Shown here: positions 6,962-14,312 of the stretch, piece by piece
Layout: each line of letters starts with the position of its first letter
Numbering within the stretch: position 1 is the stretch's first letter
Assembly (NCBI GenBank): GCA_021163945.1
Contig: JAGGTC010000052.1
Span: 1-14,448 of the forward strand
DNA: 14,448 nucleotides
Direction of reading: 5' to 3'
Source of the DNA: Deltaproteobacteria bacterium
GTDB lineage: Bacteria > Desulfobacterota > Desulfofervidia > Desulfofervidales > DG-60
Program-made: the position numbers and the translations under genes
Notes under the pieces: model-generated
What the model was told of the DNA's origin: nothing
The model's database searches: none
What the model saw: only the letters and a program-made list of their open reading frames with translations

Positions 6962-8626
6962 TTAGCCCTTTGATTTGAAGAAATCATAAATTAATAAGAT
7001 ATTTAAGATAAACATAGCAATTATTATACCTCCAATTATATAGGCCTGTATAGGGCTAGTTTTCATAAAGCTTGGTACACATACAAACATATACCAAATC
7101 ATGGCCACTGAGACAGTGATCCACAAAAACAGCGCAGGGATTAATGTGTTTAGACCCCTTTGTTTTTGTACATGTATAAGAAAGGCCGCGGCGGTAAATA
7201 AGGCAATGGCAGCAAGCATCTGATTGGCACCACCAAAGGCAGGCCAAAGCACACTCCAGGCACCTGTAAGGGCCAATAGGATACCAAGTGTGGCCGGGAT
7301 GGCTGAGGCAACCCATCGATTTGTAATAAACCGAGAGAATTTGGGTAATTTGTCCCTTAATGGTTCAAAAATCTCTATCAAGGTATATCTAGCCAAGCGG
7401 TTAGTAGTATCTAATGTAGTCATAGCAAATTCAGATACCCACAAAGCAGCCAGAATCATCATGAGCTCCTTTGGCAATGCCAGTGTTCTATAAATGGCCT
7501 CAGCATAGGCCTTAGAAAAGATACCTACCGGCCCACCTACAGCCTTTATGGCATCTGTATAATTTGAGGCTGCAAAACTGCCAAGGAAAGCAGGCCCATA
7601 GGCAGCAATTACTACAACAACCAATGTAGAGAGGAAACCCTCTGTGAGCATACCACCATATCCAATAAACAGGCCATCGGATTCCCTTTCAAGCTGTTTA
7701 GAGGTAGTGCCTGAGGCCACTAGGGAATGAAAACCAGAGAGGCTACCACAGGCAATGATTAAAGGGATTGCCGGCCAAAATGGTGTGGATTTCCCAGCAA
7801 TAACCTTGGCATTAAAAGTAGTAAATGCTGGCAGGCCAAGCCTTGTAAATGAAAAGATCATGGCAATTCCACCCAATACCAATCCAAATATTAGGAGCCA
7901 GGCATTTAGATAATCTCTTGGCTGAAGGAGGACATTTACAGGGATAGAGGCAGCAATAATAATATAAACAAAAATAATAATCATCCAGGTCTGATAACTT
8001 GCCTTAAAAGGAGAGATTTTTCCTAAGAAAATAGCCAAAATCAACATAAAAATGCCAATTGCTGTAGCCAAATAAAACTTCATCCTAATGCGATAAAGCA
8101 ACATTCCCAATATAATAGCAGAAAAGATTATCAAAAATTGGGTAGTTGGGACAGAGGGCTGGGCTACATAAACATTTCCAACTACACTAGAAAATGCAGC
8201 CACAAGTAAGATAAGTACAAAAAATACAAAGATAGAGAATATATACCTTGTCCTCTTTTTTATTAGCCTTCCAGCAATCCATTGGACAGAATGGCCATCA
8301 TACCTTACAGAGCCCATCAAAGAGAGGTAATCGTGTACTGCCCCAATAAATACATTTCCAAACCATATCCAAAGCAGTGCCGGTAGCCACCCCCATGCAA
8401 GGGCAATGGCCGGGCCAACAATAGGGGCTGCCCCTGCAATGGAGGCAAAGTGATGCCCAAAGAGGACATACCTGTTGGCAGGCACAAAATCAATACCATC
8501 ATATAGGCGAACTGCCGGTGTGGCCCTTTTCCCTGTTCCTACTTGTCTTTTTAAATGCCTTCCATAAATTTTGTAAAAAGCAAAATAGATGCCAATAGCC
8601 AGTGCAATTGCAATTGTAGAACTCAT
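6962..8626 (-). CDS. cstA: CstA-family transporter (carbon starvation protein, pyruvate/peptide uptake)
   Basis: A multi-spanning inner-membrane protein of 554 aa. Family signatures are GHHFASIAGAAPIVGP (57-72), GSLSGFHSLVASGTTSKQ (294-311), TTLDTTNRLARY (403-414) and LWPAFGGANQMLA (460-472); many hydrophobic segments fill the rest. Characterised relatives in E. coli (CstA, BtsT) import pyruvate and have been linked to peptide use. It is shorter than the roughly 700-aa E. coli CstA, like other short bacterial forms, and ends soon after the last helix. The ATG overlaps the stop of the PAP2 gene by 4 nt (ATGA), and no separate ribosome-binding site is seen, so translation is probably coupled. 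Near acetyl-CoA synthetases it fits a carbon-acquisition role. The substrate cannot be told from sequence. Confidence 0.9.
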   Translation of the reverse strand: MSSTIAIALAIGIYFAFYKIYGRHLKRQVGTGKRATPAVRLYDGIDFVPANRYVLFGHHFASIAGAAPIVGPAIALAWGWLPALLWIWFGNVFIGAVHDYLSLMGSVRYDGHSVQWIAGRLIKKRTRYIFSIFVFFVLILLVAAFSSVVGNVYVAQPSVPTTQFLIIFSAIILGMLLYRIRMKFYLATAIGIFMLILAIFLGKISPFKASYQTWMIIIFVYIIIAASIPVNVLLQPRDYLNAWLLIFGLVLGGIAMIFSFTRLGLPAFTTFNAKVIAGKSTPFWPAIPLIIACGSLSGFHSLVASGTTSKQLERESDGLFIGYGGMLTEGFLSTLVVVVIAAYGPAFLGSFAASNYTDAIKAVGGPVGIFSKAYAEAIYRTLALPKELMMILAALWVSEFAMTTLDTTNRLARYTLIEIFEPLRDKLPKFSRFITNRWVASAIPATLGILLALTGAWSVLWPAFGGANQMLAAIALFTAAAFLIHVQKQRGLNTLIPALFLWITVSVAMIWYMFVCVPSFMKTSPIQAYIIGGIIIAMFILNILLIYDFFKSKG

Positions 8627-9456
8627 TTTTTGTATATTAAATGCGCAATTTTGGCTGCTATTATGCCCAATATCGCACCTATGACTACATCTGTTACATA
8701 GTGATACCTTCCATAAATTGCCCCAAGCATTATCAAGATAGCCAGGATTAGCATAATGGGATAGATCCTTCTAAAATACCTCTTTGTCACAAGTGTAGAT
8801 GCAACGGCCATAGCCACGTGTGAACTTGGCATTGCCCCACCTCTTAGGGCAAATGTCTCCATAAGCTGTGCTTGAATTTTGGGTATGAGATAGCCTTGAA
8901 GCGGGGCCTTAAATTGCCCTGCCAGGGCAAACCTAGGACTTGCTACAGGAAAGAGGATAAAGCCCAAAAATGAGATATAATAAACTAGGGCCATAGAAAA
9001 TATGAGTTCCTCTAAACCATCTCTCTTACAAAAATAAAACACAAATGGGGGGATGAGGAAAAAGAGGTAATAAGAGATGTATCCAAACGATAGAATCTCT
9101 GTAAGCCACGGACAGGCAAACTTCTCCAGATATATATTAGGGAGTACTCCAAATAAGCTAAATTCCCACTTTTGTACTAGATGGTCAAAGAATCCAGGAA
9201 AGATTACATGTAAATAGGTCCTTGTCTCCTCATAGAGTTGGGGGGTAGAAAACCATGGATAAAAATAGCTCACAAATTCAACTACCTTATTGGGGTAGCG
9301 TTTTCTAATAATACCAAGCAAAAAGATAAAAATTGTAAACATAAAGTGTGCAAAAAAATAGAGATACCAGTGGGGCAAAAACGGTCTAAATAGGAGGGTA
9401 ATAAAGTTTAAGCTCAACAGATAATATATAGTGATTATGTCTACGGGCCTAAGCAT
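8623..9456 (-). CDS. PAP2-superfamily membrane phosphatase (AUR1-like PAP2_3 type)
   Basis: A 277-aa integral membrane protein, first gene of the four-gene operon. Several hydrophobic helices (about 8-24, 30-50, 122-143, 150-171, 232-248, 256-274) surround the phosphatase motifs: FPVASPR (169-175), GGAMPSSH (206-213, His213) and YGRYHYVTDV (248-257, His252 and Asp256). The spacing in the last motif, with Arg two residues before His, is the variant of the AUR1-like PAP2_3 group rather than classical PAP2. Members dephosphorylate lipid phosphates or transfer phospho-headgroups in envelope lipid metabolism. ATG 9456 must be the start or upstream limit because the preceding codon is an in-frame TAA. 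No Shine-Dalgarno sequence precedes it. Specific substrate unknown. Confidence 0.85.
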   Translation of the reverse strand: MLRPVDIITIYYLLSLNFITLLFRPFLPHWYLYFFAHFMFTIFIFLLGIIRKRYPNKVVEFVSYFYPWFSTPQLYEETRTYLHVIFPGFFDHLVQKWEFSLFGVLPNIYLEKFACPWLTEILSFGYISYYLFFLIPPFVFYFCKRDGLEELIFSMALVYYISFLGFILFPVASPRFALAGQFKAPLQGYLIPKIQAQLMETFALRGGAMPSSHVAMAVASTLVTKRYFRRIYPIMLILAILIMLGAIYGRYHYVTDVVIGAILGIIAAKIAHLIYKK

Positions 9457-9504
9457 TTAAACTAATGGTTAAAGAGACCAAACTTGGGAGGGGAAAGTTC
9501 AATT

Positions 9505-9538
9505 AAAAGAGGGCCTTCTATTTTAGGCCCTCTTTTTT
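9505..9538 (-). terminator. Hairpin terminator after the zinc-ribbon gene (can act on both strands)
   Basis: AAAAGAGGGCCT (9505-9516) and AGGCCCTCTTTT (9525-9536) form a perfect 12-bp stem with an 8-nt loop. It lies 8 nt beyond the stop of the minus-strand zinc-ribbon gene. A and T tracts on both sides make it usable in either direction. It separates that gene from the PAP2-cstA operon, whose first ATG is 48 nt further on. Confidence 0.85.
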
Positions 9539-9543
9539 ATTTT

Positions 9544-9753
9544 TTAGAGAGGGACATTTCCACAGTGTTTACAAACCCAAATTTTTTTCTCATCATCATA
9601 CCTTCCATATGTCCACAACCCACAGTGGGGGCAGAAAAACATAGTTTTGTCCCTAAAGCCTGTCATAATAGCTGTGTTTAGTTTTTCTTTTAAATCCTTT
9701 AATTCATTCTTAAGCTCATCAAGCTCCTCTTTTGTTACTAATGTTACTGCCAT
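9544..9753 (-). CDS. Small zinc-ribbon protein with N-terminal coiled coil
   Basis: A 69-aa protein with a charged heptad-like helix at about residues 7-28 (TKEELDELKNELKDLKEKLN), followed by a zinc ribbon of two CxxC pairs: CPHC (41-44) and CKHC (61-64). Two cysteine pairs 16 residues apart with intervening aromatic and charged residues suggest one bound zinc or iron, and the helix suggests oligomerisation or partner binding. I chose ATG 9753 because AAGGAGG sits 6 nt before it; the longer frame to 9810 would start upstream of this site, inside the predicted promoter. The gene is monocistronic, with its own promoter (9782-9810) and terminator (9505-9538), and diverges from the TauE operon. 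Function unknown. Confidence 0.8.
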   Translation of the reverse strand: MAVTLVTKEELDELKNELKDLKEKLNTAIMTGFRDKTMFFCPHCGLWTYGRYDDEKKIWVCKHCGNVPL

Positions 9754-9781
9754 GATTCCCCTCCTTCTATTTTTTCTCATG

Positions 9782-9810
9782 AAAATATAATAATATATCC
9801 TAAAAGTCAA
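9782..9810 (-). promoter_or_regulatory. Promoter of the zinc-ribbon gene
   Basis: On the minus strand TTGACT (9810-9805), 17 bp, then TATTTT (9787-9782). The predicted transcription start near 9775 leaves a short leader carrying the AGGAGG at 9765-9760. Its -35 box lies back to back with that of the divergent TauE promoter, 12 bp apart. Confidence 0.55.
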
Positions 9811-9822
9811 GCTAAAAAATTG

Positions 9823-9851
9823 TTGACATTTGATGTATTGTATGTTAAAGT
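9823..9851 (+). promoter_or_regulatory. Promoter of the first TauE pair
   Basis: TTGACA (9823-9828) is a perfect -35 box. The -10 is weaker: TAAAGT at 9846-9851 with 17-bp spacing. The leader of about 40 nt ends in AAGGAGG (9891-9897), 4 nt before the ATG. A weak -10 beside a consensus -35 could leave room for an activator. Confidence 0.5.
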
Positions 9852-9901
9852 GGATAATGCAATTCTATAGTTTTAGTTTCCGTATTTAAAAAGGAGGACA
9901 T

Positions 9902-11170
9902 ATGGGGGGAGGCAGAAAGTTATATGAGGGGCTTAGGATGGCGGCCATAGCGCACGCCAGGTGGGAAATTCAGACCTCTCAAAATATCCTAAGGAGCAAA
10001 AAGAGGCTTTTGATCCTAGGGCTGATGATACTTCCCATAATACTTGTCTCCATTGCATTTGCTGCTGATTTGCCGGCAATCTTAGGGGGTAAAAAGGCAT
10101 ATTGTCCAGCATTTTACTCACTTTTTATCTTTTTGATATCTATTATTATAGGTCTTATTGCTGGTCTGATTACCGGGTGCATTGGGGCTGGTGGTGGATT
10201 TATAATTACCCCAGCACTTATGAGTGCTGGTGTAAAGGGGATCCTTGCCGTGGGGACAGATCTATTTCACATATTTGCCAAGGCCATAATGGGTACTGCG
10301 GTTCACAGAAAACTGGGCAATGTCTCTCTAGGGTTGGCAGTAACATTTGTAATAGGTTCTGTTATAGGTGTGTCTATTGGGGGTCTTATAAATAGGGCCC
10401 TTTATGCCATTAGTCCAGTATTAAGTGATGCATTTATAAGTGCAGTTTATGTGTTTATGCTGGGTTTTCTGGGTTTCTATGCCATGTATGATTTCCTTAG
10501 GTTAAGGAAGGCAGGAAAGGAGGTAACGGCCCACGATGGTGGAGCACCAAAGGGGGTTACTACTACTACTGGAATTGCTATGAAGCTACAATCAATAAAC
10601 ATACCCCCAAGGATAGCATTTGATTTTGATGTAGTTCCAGGTGGAAGAAGGATATCAGCAATATTTGTAGCGGCCTGTGGATGGGTGGTGGGATTTGTGG
10701 CGGCAATAATGGGTGTTGGAGGTGGATTTTTGACATTTCCCATGTTTGTTTACCTGCTGGGTGTATCCTCATTTACTACTGTAGGGACTGATATACTTCA
10801 GATAATCTTTACTGCAGGCTATGCATCTATCTCTCAGTATGCCGTCTATGGTTTTATATTCTATACCCTGGCTACTGGTATGCTTTTGGGCTCACTTCTT
10901 GGCATCCAGGTTGGGGCACTCACCACAAAGGTCGTAAAGGGGATGTACATTAGGGGGTTTTATGCAACTGCTATCATTGCAGGCTTTCTAAACAGACTTC
11001 TGGCACTGCCCTCAAAGCTAAGAGGGTTGGAGGTTCTTATGTGGCCAAAGTCTTTGGTAAATTTCTTAAATACTGCGGGGATTATAATATTTTTTGCCAT
11101 TGTTGGTACATTTGCACTTTGGGTGCTCAGTAAATTCTTGGGAAACCTAAAGAGTCTAAAGGAGGGATAA
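9902..11170 (+). CDS. TauE/SafE-family membrane transporter, copy 1
   Basis: An integral membrane protein of 422 aa in the TauE/SafE (former DUF81) family, which moves sulfite, sulfonates or related anions. The family's internal repeat is plain: TGCIGAGGGF with VGTD (91-100, 117-120) and IMGVGGGF with VGTD (269-276, 294-297). A soluble loop (about 199-250) separates the halves. It is longer than the usual 250-270-aa TauE because of a cytoplasmic N-terminal extension with a basic segment (1-35), an extra helix (36-55) and the loop. In an array ending in sat, a role in sulfate or sulfite movement is the natural inference; direction is not shown. Starts MGGGRKLYEGL, after AAGGAGG. From codon 7 on it is identical to copy 2. 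Confidence 0.88.
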   Translation: MGGGRKLYEGLRMAAIAHARWEIQTSQNILRSKKRLLILGLMILPIILVSIAFAADLPAILGGKKAYCPAFYSLFIFLISIIIGLIAGLITGCIGAGGGFIITPALMSAGVKGILAVGTDLFHIFAKAIMGTAVHRKLGNVSLGLAVTFVIGSVIGVSIGGLINRALYAISPVLSDAFISAVYVFMLGFLGFYAMYDFLRLRKAGKEVTAHDGGAPKGVTTTTGIAMKLQSINIPPRIAFDFDVVPGGRRISAIFVAACGWVVGFVAAIMGVGGGFLTFPMFVYLLGVSSFTTVGTDILQIIFTAGYASISQYAVYGFIFYTLATGMLLGSLLGIQVGALTTKVVKGMYIRGFYATAIIAGFLNRLLALPSKLRGLEVLMWPKSLVNFLNTAGIIIFFAIVGTFALWVLSKFLGNLKSLKEG

Positions 11171-11881
11171 AATGGTAGAACACAAAAAGGAGTTTACTAT
11201 AGGGATAATCCTTGCCATATCGTTTTTTACAGTACTTTTCATTATATACTCACCAGTATTTCCTGGTAAGAAAAATGGCCTGGAGTATGCCGATATGCTT
11301 TTTAATAGGATTGCAAAGGGCTCAACATACTATATCCCAGATATTATGAAAAAGAATGAAAAATTTGTAGGAAAAGGGATTGATGTATCAATTACTGTGA
11401 AAGGCGCTGAAGAGGCTGAAAAGGTAAGCAGGCTTTATTTAAAGGCCGGTGCAGACGTCACTGTTGAAGGAAATAAGATAAAGATAGCTGGTGACCTTGG
11501 GACTATACTTAAAAGTGCACTTGCTGACTCTGATGCCATGTTTAAGAATAAAGGTAATGAGGTATCTGAAAGGTATGGATATGATGAGAAGGAGGCCACA
11601 TACTACTGGTGGCTCTCACTTAAGGCTATAGATAAAGCACTCAAGAAACAAAAGAAATTTGCAGAGGCATCCTTTATATCAGATGTGGTAAAGAAGGCTG
11701 TTGAGCCAGGGTATAACTTCTATGGGATAGAGGGGGAGAGCGCCAGAGAACATGCAGGAATCTTGACATTTTCCCTGGTATTTTATGTCATTTATACCCT
11801 TTGGTGGGGATATGCCATCTACTTCCTATTTGAGGGTTTTGGCCTCAGGATGGTTAAGGCCAAGGAGAAAAAAGAGGTCTA
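9920..11881 (+). repeat. 1962-bp direct repeat, left copy (TauE plus partner)
   Basis: Identical, as far as I can read, to 12068-14029 (offset 2148 bp). Both encoded proteins match throughout, and so do the chance reading frames in the other phases, which means silent sites match too. The repeat starts in codon 7 of TauE copy 1 and ends at the second base of the partner's stop codon. No terminal inverted repeats or transposase are present. Confidence 0.95.
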
Positions 11882-11882
11882 G
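11172..11882 (+). CDS. Two-helix membrane protein with extracytoplasmic domain, partner of TauE, copy 1
   Basis: A 236-aa protein whose family I do not recognise. A lysine-containing N-terminus precedes a helix at about 9-27 (IGIILAISFFTVLFIIY), then about 165 residues of soluble charged sequence, then a second helix at about 197-221 (LTFSLVFYVIYTLWWGYAIY) and a Lys/Glu-rich tail. By the positive-inside rule both ends are cytoplasmic and the middle faces outward. Within the middle, the segment around 68-115 (GIDVSITVKGAEEAEKVSRL, then ADVTVEGNKIKIAGDLG) looks like an alpha/beta ligand or partner domain. The ATG is one base beyond the TauE stop, with AAGGAGG inside the TauE 3' end, so the two are probably made in matched amounts. 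It is a candidate accessory or substrate-capturing subunit. Ends in TAG; the copy 2 version ends in TAA. Confidence 0.82.
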   Translation: MVEHKKEFTIGIILAISFFTVLFIIYSPVFPGKKNGLEYADMLFNRIAKGSTYYIPDIMKKNEKFVGKGIDVSITVKGAEEAEKVSRLYLKAGADVTVEGNKIKIAGDLGTILKSALADSDAMFKNKGNEVSERYGYDEKEATYYWWLSLKAIDKALKKQKKFAEASFISDVVKKAVEPGYNFYGIEGESAREHAGILTFSLVFYVIYTLWWGYAIYFLFEGFGLRMVKAKEKKEV

Positions 11883-12058
11883 ACTCTAAATATAAATCAC
11901 GTCTATTTTTTGGTGACAGAGATAGGATAATTGTCTCCAAATATCTGACACCTATCTATTTTAAATAGTGTTTTATAAGGATTTTTCAGTTGGCACACTT
12001 TTTGAGTCTTTGACAAGACAATGGAGGATTTTAAATAAATGTTAAAAAAGGAGGGTAT
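11883..12058 (+). promoter_or_regulatory. 176-nt spacer between the two TauE pairs, probable regulatory region
   Basis: No gene fits here. An imperfect inverted repeat, GGTGACAG...CTGACACC (11912-11952), could form a weak hairpin, but without a convincing terminator T-tract. TTGGCAC (11990-11996) followed after 5 nt by TTGA resembles a sigma-54 -24/-12 promoter with one key mismatch. TTGACA (12010-12015) with TAAATA (12032-12037) is a poor-to-fair sigma-70 candidate. AAGGAGG (12048-12054) lies 4 nt before the copy 2 ATG. The spacer suggests copy 2 has its own control region. Confidence 0.45.
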
Positions 12059-13318
12059 ATGAGGAAATTATATGAGGGGCTTAGGATGGCGGCCATAGCG
12101 CACGCCAGGTGGGAAATTCAGACCTCTCAAAATATCCTAAGGAGCAAAAAGAGGCTTTTGATCCTAGGGCTGATGATACTTCCCATAATACTTGTCTCCA
12201 TTGCATTTGCTGCTGATTTGCCGGCAATCTTAGGGGGTAAAAAGGCATATTGTCCAGCATTTTACTCACTTTTTATCTTTTTGATATCTATTATTATAGG
12301 TCTTATTGCTGGTCTGATTACCGGGTGCATTGGGGCTGGTGGTGGATTTATAATTACCCCAGCACTTATGAGTGCTGGTGTAAAGGGGATCCTTGCCGTG
12401 GGGACAGATCTATTTCACATATTTGCCAAGGCCATAATGGGTACTGCGGTTCACAGAAAACTGGGCAATGTCTCTCTAGGGTTGGCAGTAACATTTGTAA
12501 TAGGTTCTGTTATAGGTGTGTCTATTGGGGGTCTTATAAATAGGGCCCTTTATGCCATTAGTCCAGTATTAAGTGATGCATTTATAAGTGCAGTTTATGT
12601 GTTTATGCTGGGTTTTCTGGGTTTCTATGCCATGTATGATTTCCTTAGGTTAAGGAAGGCAGGAAAGGAGGTAACGGCCCACGATGGTGGAGCACCAAAG
12701 GGGGTTACTACTACTACTGGAATTGCTATGAAGCTACAATCAATAAACATACCCCCAAGGATAGCATTTGATTTTGATGTAGTTCCAGGTGGAAGAAGGA
12801 TATCAGCAATATTTGTAGCGGCCTGTGGATGGGTGGTGGGATTTGTGGCGGCAATAATGGGTGTTGGAGGTGGATTTTTGACATTTCCCATGTTTGTTTA
12901 CCTGCTGGGTGTATCCTCATTTACTACTGTAGGGACTGATATACTTCAGATAATCTTTACTGCAGGCTATGCATCTATCTCTCAGTATGCCGTCTATGGT
13001 TTTATATTCTATACCCTGGCTACTGGTATGCTTTTGGGCTCACTTCTTGGCATCCAGGTTGGGGCACTCACCACAAAGGTCGTAAAGGGGATGTACATTA
13101 GGGGGTTTTATGCAACTGCTATCATTGCAGGCTTTCTAAACAGACTTCTGGCACTGCCCTCAAAGCTAAGAGGGTTGGAGGTTCTTATGTGGCCAAAGTC
13201 TTTGGTAAATTTCTTAAATACTGCGGGGATTATAATATTTTTTGCCATTGTTGGTACATTTGCACTTTGGGTGCTCAGTAAATTCTTGGGAAACCTAAAG
13301 AGTCTAAAGGAGGGATAA
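12059..13318 (+). CDS. TauE/SafE-family membrane transporter, copy 2
   Basis: 419 aa, starting MRKLYEGL against MGGGRKLYEGL in copy 1, then identical to the end, with both Gly-rich TauE motifs (TGCIGAGGGF and IMGVGGGF), the soluble central loop and the extra N-terminal helix. The three missing residues and a few different bases in the first codons are the only coding differences. The ribosome-binding site is again AAGGAGG 4 nt before the ATG, but the surrounding leader differs from copy 1. This copy is physically closest to the DsrD-like gene and sat, so it is the more likely one to be co-transcribed with sulfate activation. Confidence 0.88.
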   Translation: MRKLYEGLRMAAIAHARWEIQTSQNILRSKKRLLILGLMILPIILVSIAFAADLPAILGGKKAYCPAFYSLFIFLISIIIGLIAGLITGCIGAGGGFIITPALMSAGVKGILAVGTDLFHIFAKAIMGTAVHRKLGNVSLGLAVTFVIGSVIGVSIGGLINRALYAISPVLSDAFISAVYVFMLGFLGFYAMYDFLRLRKAGKEVTAHDGGAPKGVTTTTGIAMKLQSINIPPRIAFDFDVVPGGRRISAIFVAACGWVVGFVAAIMGVGGGFLTFPMFVYLLGVSSFTTVGTDILQIIFTAGYASISQYAVYGFIFYTLATGMLLGSLLGIQVGALTTKVVKGMYIRGFYATAIIAGFLNRLLALPSKLRGLEVLMWPKSLVNFLNTAGIIIFFAIVGTFALWVLSKFLGNLKSLKEG

Positions 13319-14029
13319 AATGGTAGAACACAAAAAGGAGTTTACTATAGGGATAATCCTTGCCATATCGTTTTTTACAGTACTTTTCATTATATACTCA
13401 CCAGTATTTCCTGGTAAGAAAAATGGCCTGGAGTATGCCGATATGCTTTTTAATAGGATTGCAAAGGGCTCAACATACTATATCCCAGATATTATGAAAA
13501 AGAATGAAAAATTTGTAGGAAAAGGGATTGATGTATCAATTACTGTGAAAGGCGCTGAAGAGGCTGAAAAGGTAAGCAGGCTTTATTTAAAGGCCGGTGC
13601 AGACGTCACTGTTGAAGGAAATAAGATAAAGATAGCTGGTGACCTTGGGACTATACTTAAAAGTGCACTTGCTGACTCTGATGCCATGTTTAAGAATAAA
13701 GGTAATGAGGTATCTGAAAGGTATGGATATGATGAGAAGGAGGCCACATACTACTGGTGGCTCTCACTTAAGGCTATAGATAAAGCACTCAAGAAACAAA
13801 AGAAATTTGCAGAGGCATCCTTTATATCAGATGTGGTAAAGAAGGCTGTTGAGCCAGGGTATAACTTCTATGGGATAGAGGGGGAGAGCGCCAGAGAACA
13901 TGCAGGAATCTTGACATTTTCCCTGGTATTTTATGTCATTTATACCCTTTGGTGGGGATATGCCATCTACTTCCTATTTGAGGGTTTTGGCCTCAGGATG
14001 GTTAAGGCCAAGGAGAAAAAAGAGGTCTA
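12068..14029 (+). repeat. 1962-bp direct repeat, right copy (TauE plus partner)
   Basis: Right partner of 9920-11881. The two copies are separated by 186 bp of unrelated sequence and have different flanks on both sides, so this is not a simple tandem read-through of one assembled unit. Confidence 0.95.
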
Positions 14030-14030
14030 A
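13320..14030 (+). CDS. Two-helix membrane protein, partner of TauE, copy 2
   Basis: Same 236-aa sequence as copy 1: two membrane helices (about 9-27 and 197-221) flanking a large extracytoplasmic domain. It starts one base after the stop of TauE copy 2 with the same internal AAGGAGG. The only difference is the stop codon, TAA here and TAG in copy 1, exactly where the repeat ends. The DsrD-like gene begins 38 nt downstream with no terminator between, so this copy probably shares a transcript with it and with sat. Confidence 0.82.
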   Translation: MVEHKKEFTIGIILAISFFTVLFIIYSPVFPGKKNGLEYADMLFNRIAKGSTYYIPDIMKKNEKFVGKGIDVSITVKGAEEAEKVSRLYLKAGADVTVEGNKIKIAGDLGTILKSALADSDAMFKNKGNEVSERYGYDEKEATYYWWLSLKAIDKALKKQKKFAEASFISDVVKKAVEPGYNFYGIEGESAREHAGILTFSLVFYVIYTLWWGYAIYFLFEGFGLRMVKAKEKKEV

Positions 14031-14037
14031 AAAGACT

Positions 14038-14053
14038 AAGGAGGTGTGCAATA
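14038..14053 (+). other. Relic of a sat-like ribosome-binding site and start
   Basis: AAGGAGGTGTGCAATA here matches AAGGAGGTATGCAATG at 14300-14315, the ribosome-binding site and ATG of sat, with the same 6-nt spacing. The start codon is ATA instead of ATG, and the frame after it is not sat. A separate AGGAGG (14058-14063) serves the DsrD-like gene. Confidence 0.5.
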
Positions 14054-14068
14054 CATTAGGAGGATAAG

Positions 14069-14272
14069 ATGGAAGAAGAAAAACAAAAGATAATAGATTT
14101 TTTGAAGGGTATTGGAGGAAAAGGAGTGGCCACCCAGGCAGAGATTGCTAAAGGCACTGGGATAGACAGACGCACTGTCATGAAACTAATAAAGGAACTA
14201 GAAAAGGAAGGCAAGGTAACCAGTGGGGGCAGGGCGGCTGGTGTAGGAGGATATAAACTGGTTGGCCGATAG
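14069..14272 (+). CDS. DsrD-like small winged-helix protein upstream of sat
   Basis: A 67-aa protein made of one winged helix-turn-helix: helix 1 EEKQKIIDFLKGI (3-15), helix 2 TQAEIAKGTG (22-31), recognition-like helix DRRTVMKLIKELEKEG (33-48) and a glycine-rich wing ending YKLVGR. From memory its start, MEEEKQKIIDFL, closely parallels DsrD of Desulfovibrio (MEEAKQKVVDFL), a 78-aa winged-helix protein now known to activate the dissimilatory sulfite reductase DsrAB. Here the neighbour is sat, not dsrAB. The arginine pair before the third helix leaves DNA binding possible, whereas DsrD acts on protein. AGGAGG 5 nt before the ATG fixes the start. It could be a sat regulator, an enzyme-activating small protein, or an ordinary transcription factor. 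Confidence 0.75.
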   Translation: MEEEKQKIIDFLKGIGGKGVATQAEIAKGTGIDRRTVMKLIKELEKEGKVTSGGRAAGVGGYKLVGR

Positions 14273-14312
14273 AAAGTGAGATTTTTTAAAAAAATAATTA
14301 AGGAGGTATGCA

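Noticed and set aside
9544..9810. Longer 88-aa version of the zinc-ribbon protein starting at 9810
   Set aside because: The extra 19 residues overlap the promoter and lie upstream of a strong AAGGAGG that serves ATG 9753.
9933..10772. Matching sets of 62-97-aa frames in both TauE copies (10102-10395 plus; 9933-10121, 10477-10743, 10578-10772 minus; repeated 2148 bp later)
   Set aside because: They are out-of-phase shadows of the membrane-protein gene. They appear twice only because the DNA is repeated; no ribosome-binding sites or family features. Useful only as proof that silent sites match.
9920..14029. A mobile element or composite transposon formed by the two repeats
   Set aside because: No transposase, no terminal inverted repeats, no target duplication; the 186-bp spacer has no gene and the repeat limits match gene ends.
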